From: Terrabacter aerolatus
GTDB lineage: Bacteria; Actinomycetota; Actinomycetes; Actinomycetales; Dermatophilaceae
Length of the DNA: 64,000 nt
Assembly (NCBI RefSeq): GCF_007991735.1
Contig: NZ_BJYX01000007.1
Location: forward strand, 62,001-126,000
Direction: 5' to 3'
Numbering within the stretch: position 1 is the stretch's first letter; each line of letters starts with the position of its first letter. A model generated the notes under the pieces. That model ran no database searches. It was not told the DNA's origin and was given only the letters and a program-made list of their open reading frames with translations. This document shows positions 53,900-62,697 of the stretch, piece by piece. Made by a program: the position numbers and the translations under genes.

Positions 53900-54481
53900 A
53901 TGAGCACCGTCGTCTTCGACATCAGCCTGTCGCTCGACGGCTTCGTCACCGCGGCCCCGCAGACGGTGGAGGAGCCGCTCGGGCCGGGCGGGGAGCAGCT
54001 GCACGGCTGGCTCGTCGACCGCGACTACCTCGAGCGCGCCGTCAGCGGCCTCGGGGCCGTCGTCGCCGGTCGCACCACCTACGACCACTCGATCCCGTCG
54101 TGGGGCGCCGACGGGCCGTCCGGCGTGGCCCGCCGTCCGGTCTTCGTCGTCACGCACGAGGCGCCGGACGCCGGCGCCGTGCCGGAGGGTGGCGTCTACA
54201 CCTTCGTCACCGACGGGATCGAGTCCGCGGTCGAGCAGGCCGAGGAGGCGGCGGCAGGTCGCACCGTCACCGTCATGGGCGGGGCCGACCTCGGCCGTCA
54301 GTGCCTTGCCGCAGGGCTCGTCGACGAGGTGTCGCTCCACGTGGCCCCGGTCCTCTTCGGCAGCGGCACCCCGATGTTCGCCGGCCTCGACGTCGGTCAC
54401 CTCCGGCTCGAGCTGCTCGAGACGAGCGCCACCCCGGAGGCCGTCCACCTGCGCTACCGGGTGCTCCGCCCGGCCGCCTGA
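53900..54481 (+). CDS. dihydrofolate reductase-like (RibD C-terminal family) protein
   Basis: A 193-residue protein of the RibD-C/DHFR-like fold: VVFDISLSLDGFVTA at the start, GAVVAGRTTYDHSIPSWG, and DEVSLHVAPVLFGSGTPMF at the end, which are family hallmarks. These proteins bind NADPH, but most actinobacterial members have unknown substrates and are not the essential DHFR. CCAGGAG precedes ATG 53900. It is the last gene of the ArsR-SRPBCC-VOC group, 68 bases behind the VOC gene. Confidence 0.9.
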   Translation: MSTVVFDISLSLDGFVTAAPQTVEEPLGPGGEQLHGWLVDRDYLERAVSGLGAVVAGRTTYDHSIPSWGADGPSGVARRPVFVVTHEAPDAGAVPEGGVYTFVTDGIESAVEQAEEAAAGRTVTVMGGADLGRQCLAAGLVDEVSLHVAPVLFGSGTPMFAGLDVGHLRLELLETSATPEAVHLRYRVLRPAA

Positions 54482-54504
54482 CGCAGCCTCGCCCCCGCCG
54501 AACG

Positions 54505-54558
54505 ACGCGTTCGGTCGCGAACCCATGGTTCTGCCACGGACTCGGCGACCGAATGCGT
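54505..54558 (+). terminator. hairpin downstream of the DHFR-like gene
   Basis: ACGCGTTCGGTCGC (54505-54518) pairs with GCGACCGAATGCGT (54545-54558), with one mismatch, around a loop containing its own GAACCCATGGTTC partial palindrome. There is no T-run. It could be a terminator for the ArsR operon or a structured leader of gabT, which starts 80 bases later. Confidence 0.55.
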
Positions 54559-54638
54559 CGATCAGGTGCGGAATGCGAAGGTGCGGGGCGTGCGACCCGG
54601 GTTCCGTCCGGGCCCGGCCGGGCGGCATACTGACCCCC

Positions 54639-55976
54639 ATGAGCAACGTCCCCCAGCAGCGGCTCCTGCAGACCGCGATCCCCGGCCCGAAGTCGGCTGC
54701 GCTCCAGGCCCGCAAGACGGCGGCCGTGTCCGCCGGCGTCTCCACCGGCCTGCCGGTCTACGTCGAGCGTGCCGGCGGCGGCATCCTCGTCGACGTCGAC
54801 GGCAACCAGCTCATCGACTTCGGTTCGGGCATCGCCGTGACGACCGTCGGCAACTCCGCCCCGCGGGTCGTCGACCGCGTCACCGCCCAGGTGCAGGACT
54901 TCACCCACACGTGCTTCATGGTGACGCCCTACGAGGAGTACCTCGAGGTCGCCGAGGCCCTCAACGAGCTGACGCCCGGTGACCACGAGAAGCGCACCGC
55001 GCTCTTCAACTCCGGCGCCGAGGCCGTCGAGAACGCCGTCAAGGTCGCGCGCCACTTCACCGGCCGCAACGCCGTCGTCGCCTTCGACCACGCCTACCAC
55101 GGCCGCACCAACCTCACGATGGCGCTCACGGCCAAGAACATGCCCTACAAGCACAAGTTCGGGCCGTTCGCCGGCGAGGTCTACCGCGCGCCGATGAGCT
55201 ACCCCTTCCGCTGGCCGGGCGGTCCTGCCGACTGCGCCAAGGAGAGCTTCGACGCGTTCGTCAGCCAGGTGCACGCGCAGGTGGGGGAGGACAACCTCGC
55301 CGCCGTCATCCTCGAGCCGATCCAGGGTGAGGGCGGATTCATCGTCCCCGCACCGGGATTCGTCAAGCAGGTCGCCGACTGGTGCGCCGACAACGGCATC
55401 CTCTTCATCGCCGACGAGGTGCAGACCGGCTTCTGCCGGACCGGTGACTGGTTCGCCAGCGAGCACGAGGGCGTCGTGCCCGACCTCATCACGACCGCCA
55501 AGGGCATGGCCGGCGGCCTCCCGCTCGCCGGCGTCACCGGCCGCGCCGACGTCATGGACTCGATCCACGGTGGCGGCCTCGGGGGCACCTACGGCGGCAA
55601 CCCCGTCGCCTGCGCGTCCGCCCTCGGCGCCATCGAGACGATGAAGGAGGAGGACCTCTGCGGCCGCGCCAAGCAGGTCGAGGCCCTCTTCGTCCCGCGC
55701 CTGCAGGCGCTCGCCGAGAAGTACCCGCAGATCGGCGACATCCGCGGCCGCGGCGCCATGCTCGCCGTCGAGCTCGTCAACGGCCCCGGCGACCTGACGC
55801 CGAACGCCGCGCTGACCGGCGCCGTCAACAAGGCCTGTCACGCAGACGGCCTCGTCACCCTGACGTGCGGCACCTACGGCAACGTCTTCCGGTTCCTGCC
55901 GCCGCTCGCCGCGAGCGACGAGCTGCTCTCCGAGGGCCTCGACATCTTCGAGAAGGCGTTCGCCGCCTCCGTCTGA
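54639..55976 (+). CDS. gabT: 4-aminobutyrate aminotransferase
   Basis: A 445-residue PLP-dependent class III aminotransferase that converts GABA plus 2-oxoglutarate to succinate semialdehyde and glutamate. Signatures: VTTVGNSAPRVVDRV, FNSGAEAVENAVKVARHFTGR, FDHAYHGRTNLT, the EPIQGEGGF region, ADEVQTGFCRTG, and the PLP Lys in TTAKGMAGGLPL. The C-terminal DGLVTLTCGTYGNVFRFLPPL is also typical. CATACT 8 bases before ATG 54639 could be a -10 element for a leaderless or short-leader mRNA. It stands alone and is followed by a perfect hairpin. Confidence 0.93.
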   Translation: MSNVPQQRLLQTAIPGPKSAALQARKTAAVSAGVSTGLPVYVERAGGGILVDVDGNQLIDFGSGIAVTTVGNSAPRVVDRVTAQVQDFTHTCFMVTPYEEYLEVAEALNELTPGDHEKRTALFNSGAEAVENAVKVARHFTGRNAVVAFDHAYHGRTNLTMALTAKNMPYKHKFGPFAGEVYRAPMSYPFRWPGGPADCAKESFDAFVSQVHAQVGEDNLAAVILEPIQGEGGFIVPAPGFVKQVADWCADNGILFIADEVQTGFCRTGDWFASEHEGVVPDLITTAKGMAGGLPLAGVTGRADVMDSIHGGGLGGTYGGNPVACASALGAIETMKEEDLCGRAKQVEALFVPRLQALAEKYPQIGDIRGRGAMLAVELVNGPGDLTPNAALTGAVNKACHADGLVTLTCGTYGNVFRFLPPLAASDELLSEGLDIFEKAFAASV

Positions 55977-55994
55977 CACCCCGCCGACCCGAGA

Positions 55995-56033
55995 ACGTAT
56001 GCCGTCCCGCTGAGCCAGCGGGACGGCATACGT
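55995..56033. terminator. perfect 18-bp hairpin built from inverted CGGCATAC motifs
   Basis: The left arm starts ACGTATGCCG and the right arm mirrors it exactly, separated by the 3-base loop AGC. It lies between the converging stops of gabT (55976) and the AbiEi/DUF559 gene (56101). Both arms hold the 8-mer GTATGCCG/CGGCATAC that recurs through the window. It should terminate transcription from either side. Confidence 0.88.
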
Positions 56034-56100
56034 GCGCTCGGGCCTCGGCTGGCGGGGACGACTGACTCCCTCTCGCCCATCGACCACGGTCCTGCGGTGC

Positions 56101-57054
56101 TCAGGCCGCGGCGACCGAGCCGCGAGAGGTCGTCGGCCGTCCCCGGTCCGCCCCGAGCTCGGTGACGCGGCGCCGGACCGTCCGCTCGATGACCTGCGCG
56201 ACCCACGCCGGCCGGAGCATGACCTGCTCCCACGTGAAGCGCAGCACGAGCCACCCGCGCGAGACGAGCTCGTCATAGCGTTCGGTGTCGCGCGACATGG
56301 CTGCCCGCTCGCTGTGGAACTCGAAGCTGTCGGCCTCCAGCACGATCCCGAGGTGCTCGTCGGCGAGGTCGACCCGCGCGTAGAAGTCGTCGTAGCGGAT
56401 CCGGTGCTGGGGGTCCCAGTCGGAACCGACGCCCAGGGCGATGGCGCGCAGCACCGACTCGAACGGGTTGGCCGCCTGCGCGCTGCCCTGCCTCACGACG
56501 GCCAGGGCGCGAGCCCGGAGGCGCGGGCCCAGCGCCCCGGCGGCCGTGACGAGCGCGCGCCTCGGCAGGCCGCTCCGCAGCGCCGAGTCGACGACCGAGA
56601 GGGCCTCGTCGAACAGCAGGTCGAGGCAGCAGTCGAGGACGGTGCGGACCGGCGTCGTGACCCAGCCGTCCACGACATCACCGGGAGCGAGAGTGCGACG
56701 GTGCACGGTCGCGCCACCGCGGGTGCTCGCGCGCGGCTTGCGTCGTGCCGGGACCGTGACGTCGGGCAGGCGCGGCACGGTCTTGACCTTCCACCCCCAG
56801 TGCAGCGCCGCGGTCCGGTGCGACGCGACACCGGTCATCCGCCGGGCGGCCACCCGACCGTCGTCGGCGGCGGGCAACGCGTAGCTGCCGTGGCCGATCC
56901 GCCGCACGAGCCCGGACTCGACAGCCGGTCCGATGAGCCGCCACGGCACCGCCCGCCGCAGCTCGCGCCACGAGCAGATGCCGCCGAGACGCGTCAGGGC
57001 GGCGACGACATCGGCCGTCGTGCGGCCCCGTCGAGGTCGACACCGGGTGGTCAT
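56101..57054 (-). CDS. AbiEi-type antitoxin N-domain plus DUF559 nuclease-like protein
   Basis: 317 residues. The N-terminal winged-helix part resembles AbiEi/type IV antitoxin domains (LGGICSWRELRRAVPWRLIGPAVESGLVRRIGHGSYALP as short pieces). The C-terminal half (about 205-300) is a DUF559/Vsr-like fold: VDLADEHLGIVLEADSFEFH gives a D-ExD nuclease pattern, and RYDELVSRGWLVLRFTWEQV ends it. No toxin (AbiEii) partner is adjacent. This arrangement is widespread in actinobacteria without known function. ATG 57054. Confidence 0.8.
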   Translation of the reverse strand: MTTRCRPRRGRTTADVVAALTRLGGICSWRELRRAVPWRLIGPAVESGLVRRIGHGSYALPAADDGRVAARRMTGVASHRTAALHWGWKVKTVPRLPDVTVPARRKPRASTRGGATVHRRTLAPGDVVDGWVTTPVRTVLDCCLDLLFDEALSVVDSALRSGLPRRALVTAAGALGPRLRARALAVVRQGSAQAANPFESVLRAIALGVGSDWDPQHRIRYDDFYARVDLADEHLGIVLEADSFEFHSERAAMSRDTERYDELVSRGWLVLRFTWEQVMLRPAWVAQVIERTVRRRVTELGADRGRPTTSRGSVAAA

Positions 57055-57212
57055 GACGCCGAGCGTGGCAAAGACGGTCGCGCGCCGGCCGGGCTTCTCC
57101 ACAGGGGGAGGAGGGACGAGCGACGACCCTTCGCGGTGGCGCACCCTCGCGACCGTGCTCAGGCGCAGGCCCCGGCCGACGAAGGGGAGTCAGTCGTCCT
57201 CGCCGACGCGTC

Positions 57213-57249
57213 CGTATGCCGTCACGCCGGCCCGCGCACACGGCATACG
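57213..57249. terminator. hairpin with inverted CGGCATAC motifs downstream of the SGNH hydrolase
   Basis: CGTATGCCGT (57213-57222) pairs exactly with ACGGCATACG (57240-57249) across a 17-base loop, and flanking CGCCGA/TCGGCG can extend the stem beyond a bulge. It lies just beyond the SGNH gene stop (57267), where a terminator for the ung-SGNH operon is expected. Confidence 0.75.
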
Positions 57250-57266
57250 TCGGCGGGTGGTGGGCC

Positions 57267-58091
57267 CTACGACGGGTCCAGCGGGGCGACGTCGGGGCGC
57301 TTGGCCTGGCGGTGGTCGCCCGAGCTGCGGCCGGTGAGGCGGCGGTGCACCCACGGGCCGACGTACTCCTTGGCCCACTGGGCGTTGGCCTGCAGGGCCT
57401 CGCGGCGCCCGATCGGGGGCGCGGGCTCGAGGGGCGTGGCCCAGTCGGTCTCGGCCGGCGTGTGTCCGAGCGCCTCCAGCGCGGCGAGCGCGACCCGGCG
57501 GTGGCCCTCGGTCGTCATGTGGATGCGGTCCTCGCTCCACATGCGCCAGTCGCGCAGCGCGTGCAGGCCCCACTGGTCGATGACGTGGGCACCGTTGCGT
57601 CGGGCGATGCTCCAGATGTTCGCGGTGTGGATCGCGGCCCGGCCCCGAGTCGCCTTGACGAGCGGCGCGTCGGCCGGGTCGACGGGCGTCGCCATGAGCA
57701 CGTCGGCGCCGGTGGCCCGGATGCGCGCGACGGCGGCCTCGAGCCGGGCGGCCAGGCTGTCGAGGTCGGCCTTGGGCCGCAGGATGTCGTTGCCGCCGCC
57801 GACGATGCTGACGAGGTCGGGCTGCAGCGACAGGGCGTCCTCGAGCTGCGGGCCGACGACGTCGGCGAGCTTGCGCCCACGCACGGCGAGGTTGGCGTAG
57901 CCGAAGTCCACCCCCTCGGTGCGGGCGATCTCCGACAGGTGCGACGCGAGGCGGTCGGCCCAGCCGGCGAACTCGCCGTCGTGCCCGAACGTCGGGTCGT
58001 CGTCGCACATGCCCTCGGTGAACGAGTCGCCGATCGCCACGAAGCGGGTCCACACCGAGGGCTTCGAGGCCTCGGGCGATGGCTGGGTCAT
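57267..58091 (-). CDS. SGNH/GDSL-type hydrolase
   Basis: A 274-residue esterase-like protein. Block [13 protein letters not shown] holds the nucleophile Ser, [12 protein letters not shown] is block [12 protein letters not shown] is block III (GxND), and [14 protein letters not shown] is block V with Asp and His. The order and spacing fit SGNH lipases/acyl esterases. There is no signal peptide, so it is cytoplasmic. It overlaps the uracil-DNA glycosylase gene by 4 bases. Confidence 0.9.
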   Translation of the reverse strand: MTQPSPEASKPSVWTRFVAIGDSFTEGMCDDDPTFGHDGEFAGWADRLASHLSEIARTEGVDFGYANLAVRGRKLADVVGPQLEDALSLQPDLVSIVGGGNDILRPKADLDSLAARLEAAVARIRATGADVLMATPVDPADAPLVKATRGRAAIHTANIWSIARRNGAHVIDQWGLHALRDWRMWSEDRIHMTTEGHRRVALAALEALGHTPAETDWATPLEPAPPIGRREALQANAQWAKEYVGPWVHRRLTGRSSGDHRQAKRPDVAPLDPS

Positions 58092-58765
58092 GTCAGCCTC
58101 CAGTCGATGGGTGCCGCGCCCTGCTGGGCGAGGAGGTCGTTGGTGCGGCTGAAGGGCCGCGAGCCGAAGAAGCCGGAGCGCGCCGACAGCGGCGACGGGT
58201 GGGCCGACTCGATGCGCGGCACGTCGCCGAGCATCGGGGCCAGCGACTGCGCTTGACGTCCCCAGAGGATCGCCACGAGCGGGCCGCCGCGCTGGACCAG
58301 GGCCGAGATCGCTTGTGCCGTCACGGTTTCCCAGCCCTTGCCCTGATGACTGGCGCTCGCCCCGGGCCGCACGGTCAGCACCCGGTTGAGCAGCATGACG
58401 CCGCGCTCGAACCACGGTGTCAGGTCGCCGTTGCCCGGCGTCGGCAGCCCGAGGTCGGTGCCGAGCTCGGCGTAGATGTTCTGCAGCGAGCGGGGGACCG
58501 GGCGCACGTCGGGCGCGACGCTGAAGCTCAGCCCCACCGGGTGGCCCGGCGTCGGGTACGGGTCCTGGCCGACGACGAGAGCCCTGACATCGGGCAGCGG
58601 CAGCGAGAAGGCCCGCAGCACCCGGTCGCCGGCGGGCAGGTAACCGCGGCCGGCCGCGACCTCGGCGCGCAGGAACTCACCCATCTCGGTGATGGTGTCG
58701 GCCACCGGCTCGAGCGCCGGGACCCACGTCGGGTGGACGAGGTCGCTGAGGGGTCGGGCTGGCAC
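58088..58765 (-). CDS. ung: uracil-DNA glycosylase, family 1
   Basis: A 225-residue base-excision repair enzyme that removes uracil from DNA. The catalytic motif [20 protein letters not shown] carries the active Asp, and [21 protein letters not shown] is the leucine-loop/DNA-contact region. GTG 58765 is preceded by the short gap to nagA (divergent). The ATGA overlap at 58091 couples it to the SGNH hydrolase. Confidence 0.95.
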   Translation of the reverse strand: MPARPLSDLVHPTWVPALEPVADTITEMGEFLRAEVAAGRGYLPAGDRVLRAFSLPLPDVRALVVGQDPYPTPGHPVGLSFSVAPDVRPVPRSLQNIYAELGTDLGLPTPGNGDLTPWFERGVMLLNRVLTVRPGASASHQGKGWETVTAQAISALVQRGGPLVAILWGRQAQSLAPMLGDVPRIESAHPSPLSARSGFFGSRPFSRTNDLLAQQGAAPIDWRLT

Positions 58766-58809
58766 GGCCTCACGCTACCCCCGCCCGCCGTGCGACAGAA
58801 TCGACCCCG

Positions 58810-59988
58810 ATGAACCTCACACTGCGCGGACCCGCCCTCGTCGACGACGCCGTGCTGCCCGACGTCCTCGTCCGCGTCGAGGGCGAGCGCATCACCGCCC
58901 TCACCCCTCTCACCGCGGGCGCGGAGCCCCCACAGGGCGCCGACGCGGCCGAGCGCGTGAGCGGGACGATGGTGCCGGCATACGTCGACGTCCACTGCCA
59001 CGGCGGCGGCGGGACGGCCTTCACCGACCTGCGCGAGGACGCCGCGGTCGCGGCCGCCGAGCACCACCACCGCGCCGGGTCGACGAGCCTCCTCGCGAGC
59101 CTCGTCACGATGAGCCCGCGCGACCTCGAACGGGGCGTCGCGATGCTCGCCGAGCTCGCCGACGACGGCGTCGTCGACGGCATCCACCTCGAGGGCCCGT
59201 GGCTCGCCGAGGCGCGCTGCGGCGCCCACGACCCCACCCTGCTGCGCGACCCGGCGCTCGCCGAGGTCGAGCGCCTCATCGCCCTGGGCCGCGGCCACAT
59301 CCGGCAGATGACGCTCGCCCCTGAGCGCACGCACGGGCTCGACCTCGTCCGCTGGCTCACCTCGGCCGGCATCCATGCCGCGATCGGCCACACGACCGCC
59401 ACCTACGCCCAGGTCGAGGAGGCCGTCGCGGCCGGAGCCGACCTCGGCACGCACCTCTTCAACGGCATGGACCCCATGCACCACCGCAACCCGGGCGCCG
59501 TCGCGGCACTGATGCGTTCGGCTGCCAGGGGAGCCGTGACCGTCGAGCTCATCGCCGACGGGGCGCACCTGGCCGACGACACGGTGCGCACCGTCCTCGA
59601 CCTCGTCGGCGTCGACCACGTCGCCTTCGTCTCCGACGCCATGGCTGCCGCCGGGGTGGGCGACGGAAGCTACGTCCTCGGCGGCCTCTCGGTCGTCGTC
59701 GACGACGGCGTCGCGCGCCTCGCGCGCGACCCGGACGGCACGACGCCGGGCTCGATCGCCGGCGGCACGAGCCACGTCGCCGACATCGTCGCCCGGGTCG
59801 TCGCCGGCGGCGTCCCGATGGCGTATGCCGTCCGCCCCGCCACACGCACCCCGGCCCGCGCACTCGGGCTGGCCGACCGGGGCTCGCTCGCGGCCGGGTC
59901 ACGGGCCGACCTCGTCGTCGTCGACGACGCCGTCCACCCGACCCGGGTCATGAGACGAGGGCGGTGGCTGGACCCGGTGCTGCCCTAG
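58810..59988 (+). CDS. nagA: N-acetylglucosamine-6-phosphate deacetylase
   Basis: A 392-residue amidohydrolase that turns GlcNAc-6-phosphate into GlcN-6-phosphate and acetate, in amino-sugar recycling and catabolism. Signatures: VDVHCHGGGG metal-binding start, GIHLEGPWLAEARCGAHDP, IGHTTATYAQVEEAV, GADLGTHLFNGMDPMHHRNPG and the catalytic Asp in AFVSDAMAAAG. ACAGAAT about 10 bases before ATG 58810 could be a -10 element for a leaderless mRNA. The HAD phosphatase follows 9 bases later. Confidence 0.94.
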   Translation: MNLTLRGPALVDDAVLPDVLVRVEGERITALTPLTAGAEPPQGADAAERVSGTMVPAYVDVHCHGGGGTAFTDLREDAAVAAAEHHHRAGSTSLLASLVTMSPRDLERGVAMLAELADDGVVDGIHLEGPWLAEARCGAHDPTLLRDPALAEVERLIALGRGHIRQMTLAPERTHGLDLVRWLTSAGIHAAIGHTTATYAQVEEAVAAGADLGTHLFNGMDPMHHRNPGAVAALMRSAARGAVTVELIADGAHLADDTVRTVLDLVGVDHVAFVSDAMAAAGVGDGSYVLGGLSVVVDDGVARLARDPDGTTPGSIAGGTSHVADIVARVVAGGVPMAYAVRPATRTPARALGLADRGSLAAGSRADLVVVDDAVHPTRVMRRGRWLDPVLP

Positions 59989-59997
59989 GCTCGGCCG

Positions 59998-60645
59998 GTG
60001 ACTTCTCCCCGCTGGTCCACCGCCGTCTTCGACCTCGACGGCACGCTGGCCGACACGATCAACCTCATCGTCGAGTCGTACCAGCACGCGTTCCGCACCA
60101 TCCTCGGCCACGAGGAGGACCCGGACGTGATCCGTTCGTGGATCGGACGGCCGCTCATCGGCGCCTTCCGCGACCACTCGCCCGAGCACGCCGACGAGCT
60201 CTACGCGACGTACCTGACGTGGAACGCCGACAACACCGAGCGGCTCATCCGGGGCTACGACGGCGTGGTGGAGGTCCTCGGCGACCTGCGCGCCGCCGGC
60301 GTCCACGTCGGGGTCGCCACGTCCAAGCGGCGCGAGTCGGCCCAGCAGGCCATGGACATCCTCGGGATCAGCGAGCACGTCGACGTCCTCGTCGCCATGG
60401 AGGACACCGAGCGGCACAAGCCGGACCCCACGCCGCTGCTGCTCGCCCTCGACCGGATGGGCCGCGGCTCCAACGACGCCGTCTACGTCGGGGACGCCGT
60501 CGTCGACGTGCTCGCAGGCAAGGCCGCGGGCATGGACACCGTGGCGGTCACGTGGGGCGCCGGACAGCCGGACGCCCTCCACGGGGTGCGCCCGACGGTC
60601 GTCGCCTCGACGGCCGACGAGCTGCGTACCGCCCTCCTCGGCTGA
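59998..60645 (+). CDS. HAD-family phosphatase (phosphoglycolate phosphatase-like)
   Basis: A 215-residue HAD hydrolase: nucleophile motif FDLDGTLADT, motif II VGVATSKR, Lys in RHKPDPTPLLLAL, and motif IV VYVGDAVVDVLAGKAAGM. The cap between residues 15 and 85 is of the helical type-1 kind, as in phosphoglycolate phosphatase and PpaX. The start is GTG 59998, preceded by TAGGCT, so it could be leaderless. It follows nagA by 9 bases on the same strand. The substrate is unknown. Confidence 0.9.
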   Translation: MTSPRWSTAVFDLDGTLADTINLIVESYQHAFRTILGHEEDPDVIRSWIGRPLIGAFRDHSPEHADELYATYLTWNADNTERLIRGYDGVVEVLGDLRAAGVHVGVATSKRRESAQQAMDILGISEHVDVLVAMEDTERHKPDPTPLLLALDRMGRGSNDAVYVGDAVVDVLAGKAAGMDTVAVTWGAGQPDALHGVRPTVVASTADELRTALLG

Positions 60646-60716
60646 CCACCCGCCCCACCCGTCACGCGACCGGCCGACGGTCGAAGGCACCGGGTCGCAG
60701 GGCCTAGCATCTGTGC

Positions 60717-62078
60717 GTGCACAGCTTCGACAAGGACGCCGACCACGTCGCCGTCGACAAGGTCCTCAGCTACGCCCGCGAACGGCTCCTCATGGACCCG
60801 ATCCCGCTCGACGGGGCGCAGACGGAGGACTACCTGCAGTCGGCCGCCGGCCAGACCATCACCCCCGAGGGTCTCGGCTCGACGCGGGCCATGGAGCTCT
60901 TCGAGCACACCCTCGCGCCGGCCTGCCTCTCCACCGACCACCCGCGCTACCTCTCCTTCATCCCGTGCGCGCCGACGCGTGAGGCCGCGGCCTTCGACGT
61001 CGTCGTCGGCGCCTCGTCGATCTACGGCGGCTCGTGGATGGAGGGAGCCGGCGCGGTCTACGCCGAGAACCAGGCGCTGCGCTGGATCAGCGACCTCGCG
61101 GGCCTGCCCGAGTCGGCCGGAGGCGTCTTCGTGCCCGGCGGCACGGTGGGCAACCTGTCGGCGCTCGTCGTGGCACGGCATACGGCCCGGGCGAAGGCCA
61201 GGCAGGCGGGCACCGGCGCGCGTCCCTATCGGATCGCCGCCACCGACAACGCCCACTCGTCCGTCGTCTCGATGGCGGCGGTCATGGACGCCGAAGTCTG
61301 CGGGGTGCACGTCGACGACCAGCTGCGCCTCACGGGTGACGAGCTGCGCAAGACCTTGGAGGAGAACGGGCCCGAGACCTTCTTCGCTGTCGTCGCGACG
61401 AGCGGCACGACGAACTTCGGTGTCGTCGACGACCTCGCGTCGGTCGCCGAGGTGTGCCGAGAGTACGGCCTCTGGCTCCACGTCGACGGCGCCTACGGCG
61501 GCGCCGGGCTCGCCGCGCCCTCGGTGCGTTACCTCTTCGACGGCATCGAGCACGCCGACTCGTTCATCGTCGACCCGCACAAGTGGCTCTTCGCGCCCTT
61601 CGACTGCTGCGCCCTCATCTACCGCGAGCCCGAGCTCGCGCGGCTGGCCCACACCCAGGAGGCGGGCTACCTCGACGTCATCACGAAGTCGGCCGAGTGG
61701 AACCCGACCGACTACTCGATCGGCCTGACGCGCCGGGCCCGCGGTCTTCCGCTCTGGTACTCCCTCGCCGTCCACGGCACCGACGCCTACGTCGAGGCCA
61801 TCGAGAGCACGCTCGAGGTGACGCGGTTCGCCGCCGACGAGATCGGACGGCGCGACTACCTCGAGGCGGTGCGCGAGCCCGACCTCTCGGTCGTCGTCTT
61901 CCGGCGGCTCGGCTGGGGCCCGGAGGACTACCAGGCCTGGACCGACCGGCTGCTGGGGGAGGAGTTCGCCTTCGTCGTGCCGACGACCTTCCGCGGGGAG
62001 ACGCTGACGCGCTTCGCCATCGTCAACCCGCACACGACGAAGGAGGACGTCAACGCCATCCTCGACACGATGGCCTGA
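60717..62078 (+). CDS. PLP-dependent group II amino-acid decarboxylase
   Basis: A 453-residue decarboxylase of the aromatic amino acid/glutamate/diaminobutyrate type. The PLP Lys lies in SFIVDPHKWLFAPFDC. GGTVGNLSALVVAR, TDNAHSSV, ATSGTTNFGVVDDL and HVDGAYGGA are further hallmarks. Substrate is not predictable; candidates include tryptophan, tyrosine, glutamate and diaminobutyrate. The start is GTG 60717, with TAGCAT six bases upstream and no ribosome site, so translation is probably from a leaderless mRNA. Confidence 0.9.
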   Translation: MHSFDKDADHVAVDKVLSYARERLLMDPIPLDGAQTEDYLQSAAGQTITPEGLGSTRAMELFEHTLAPACLSTDHPRYLSFIPCAPTREAAAFDVVVGASSIYGGSWMEGAGAVYAENQALRWISDLAGLPESAGGVFVPGGTVGNLSALVVARHTARAKARQAGTGARPYRIAATDNAHSSVVSMAAVMDAEVCGVHVDDQLRLTGDELRKTLEENGPETFFAVVATSGTTNFGVVDDLASVAEVCREYGLWLHVDGAYGGAGLAAPSVRYLFDGIEHADSFIVDPHKWLFAPFDCCALIYREPELARLAHTQEAGYLDVITKSAEWNPTDYSIGLTRRARGLPLWYSLAVHGTDAYVEAIESTLEVTRFAADEIGRRDYLEAVREPDLSVVVFRRLGWGPEDYQAWTDRLLGEEFAFVVPTTFRGETLTRFAIVNPHTTKEDVNAILDTMA

Positions 62079-62209
62079 CGCGGGGTCGACGCCGGCCTGA
62101 TGCGAGGTCCAGCCGGGGCCACGGATGGGTCTGGAGGGGCTGGTGTGACCGGTGTTCCACCCGTTACCAAGCCGGCCCCGACGACATGCCGCGCCACGCC
62201 GCAGCTGAA

Positions 62210-62241
62210 TGACACCCTTGTCATTTCGGTCTAGGGTGTGA
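62210..62241 (+). promoter_or_regulatory. palindromic promoter region of the DUF3263 gene
   Basis: TGACACCCTTGTCA (62210-62223) is a palindrome, and CACCCT/AGGGTG (62213-62218, 62233-62238) forms a second inverted repeat. TGACAC and TAGGGT are 16 bases apart, fitting a -35/-10 pair. The region lies about 55 bases before ATG 62294. Confidence 0.5.
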
Positions 62242-62293
62242 CCGGAGCCAACGCACGACGCGAGACGCAGCACGACTGCAGCGAGACGGGGAC

Positions 62294-62593
62294 ATGAGCA
62301 CAGAACACGCCACGGCGCAGCCGCACCGCCACGAGTCCGAGGACGGCCTCAGCGCGCGCGACCTCGAGATCCTGGCGTTCGAGCGCCAGTGGTGGAAGTA
62401 CGCCGGCTCCAAGGAGCAGGCCATCAAGGAGCTCTTCGACATGAGCTCCACGCGCTACTACCAGGTGCTCAACGCCCTCCTCGACAGCCCGGAGGCCCTC
62501 GAGGCCGACCCGATGCTCATCAAGCGTCTGCGCCGCATGCGCGCGAGCCGCCAGCGGGCGCGCACCACCCGCCGCCTCGGCATCAACGTCTGA
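62294..62593 (+). CDS. DUF3263 family protein
   Basis: A 99-residue protein with the DUF3263 core LEILAFERQWWKYAGSKEQAIKELFDMSSTRYYQVLNALLD in pieces: a helix-turn-helix-like fold with conserved W and Y, and a basic C-terminal tail. It is widespread in actinobacteria, often near cell-envelope genes, and its function is not established. It may bind DNA. ATG 62294 follows a palindromic promoter region. Confidence 0.88.
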   Translation: MSTEHATAQPHRHESEDGLSARDLEILAFERQWWKYAGSKEQAIKELFDMSSTRYYQVLNALLDSPEALEADPMLIKRLRRMRASRQRARTTRRLGINV

Positions 62594-62697
62594 GCCGTCC
62601 CACCTGCTGAGCTCCACCCTGAGCCGCCCTGCGCGTCCGCCCGGCCGGTCCCGCCGGGTTGCGCGCCGTTCGAGCGCCCCCGTGGTTCACTTCCCTC

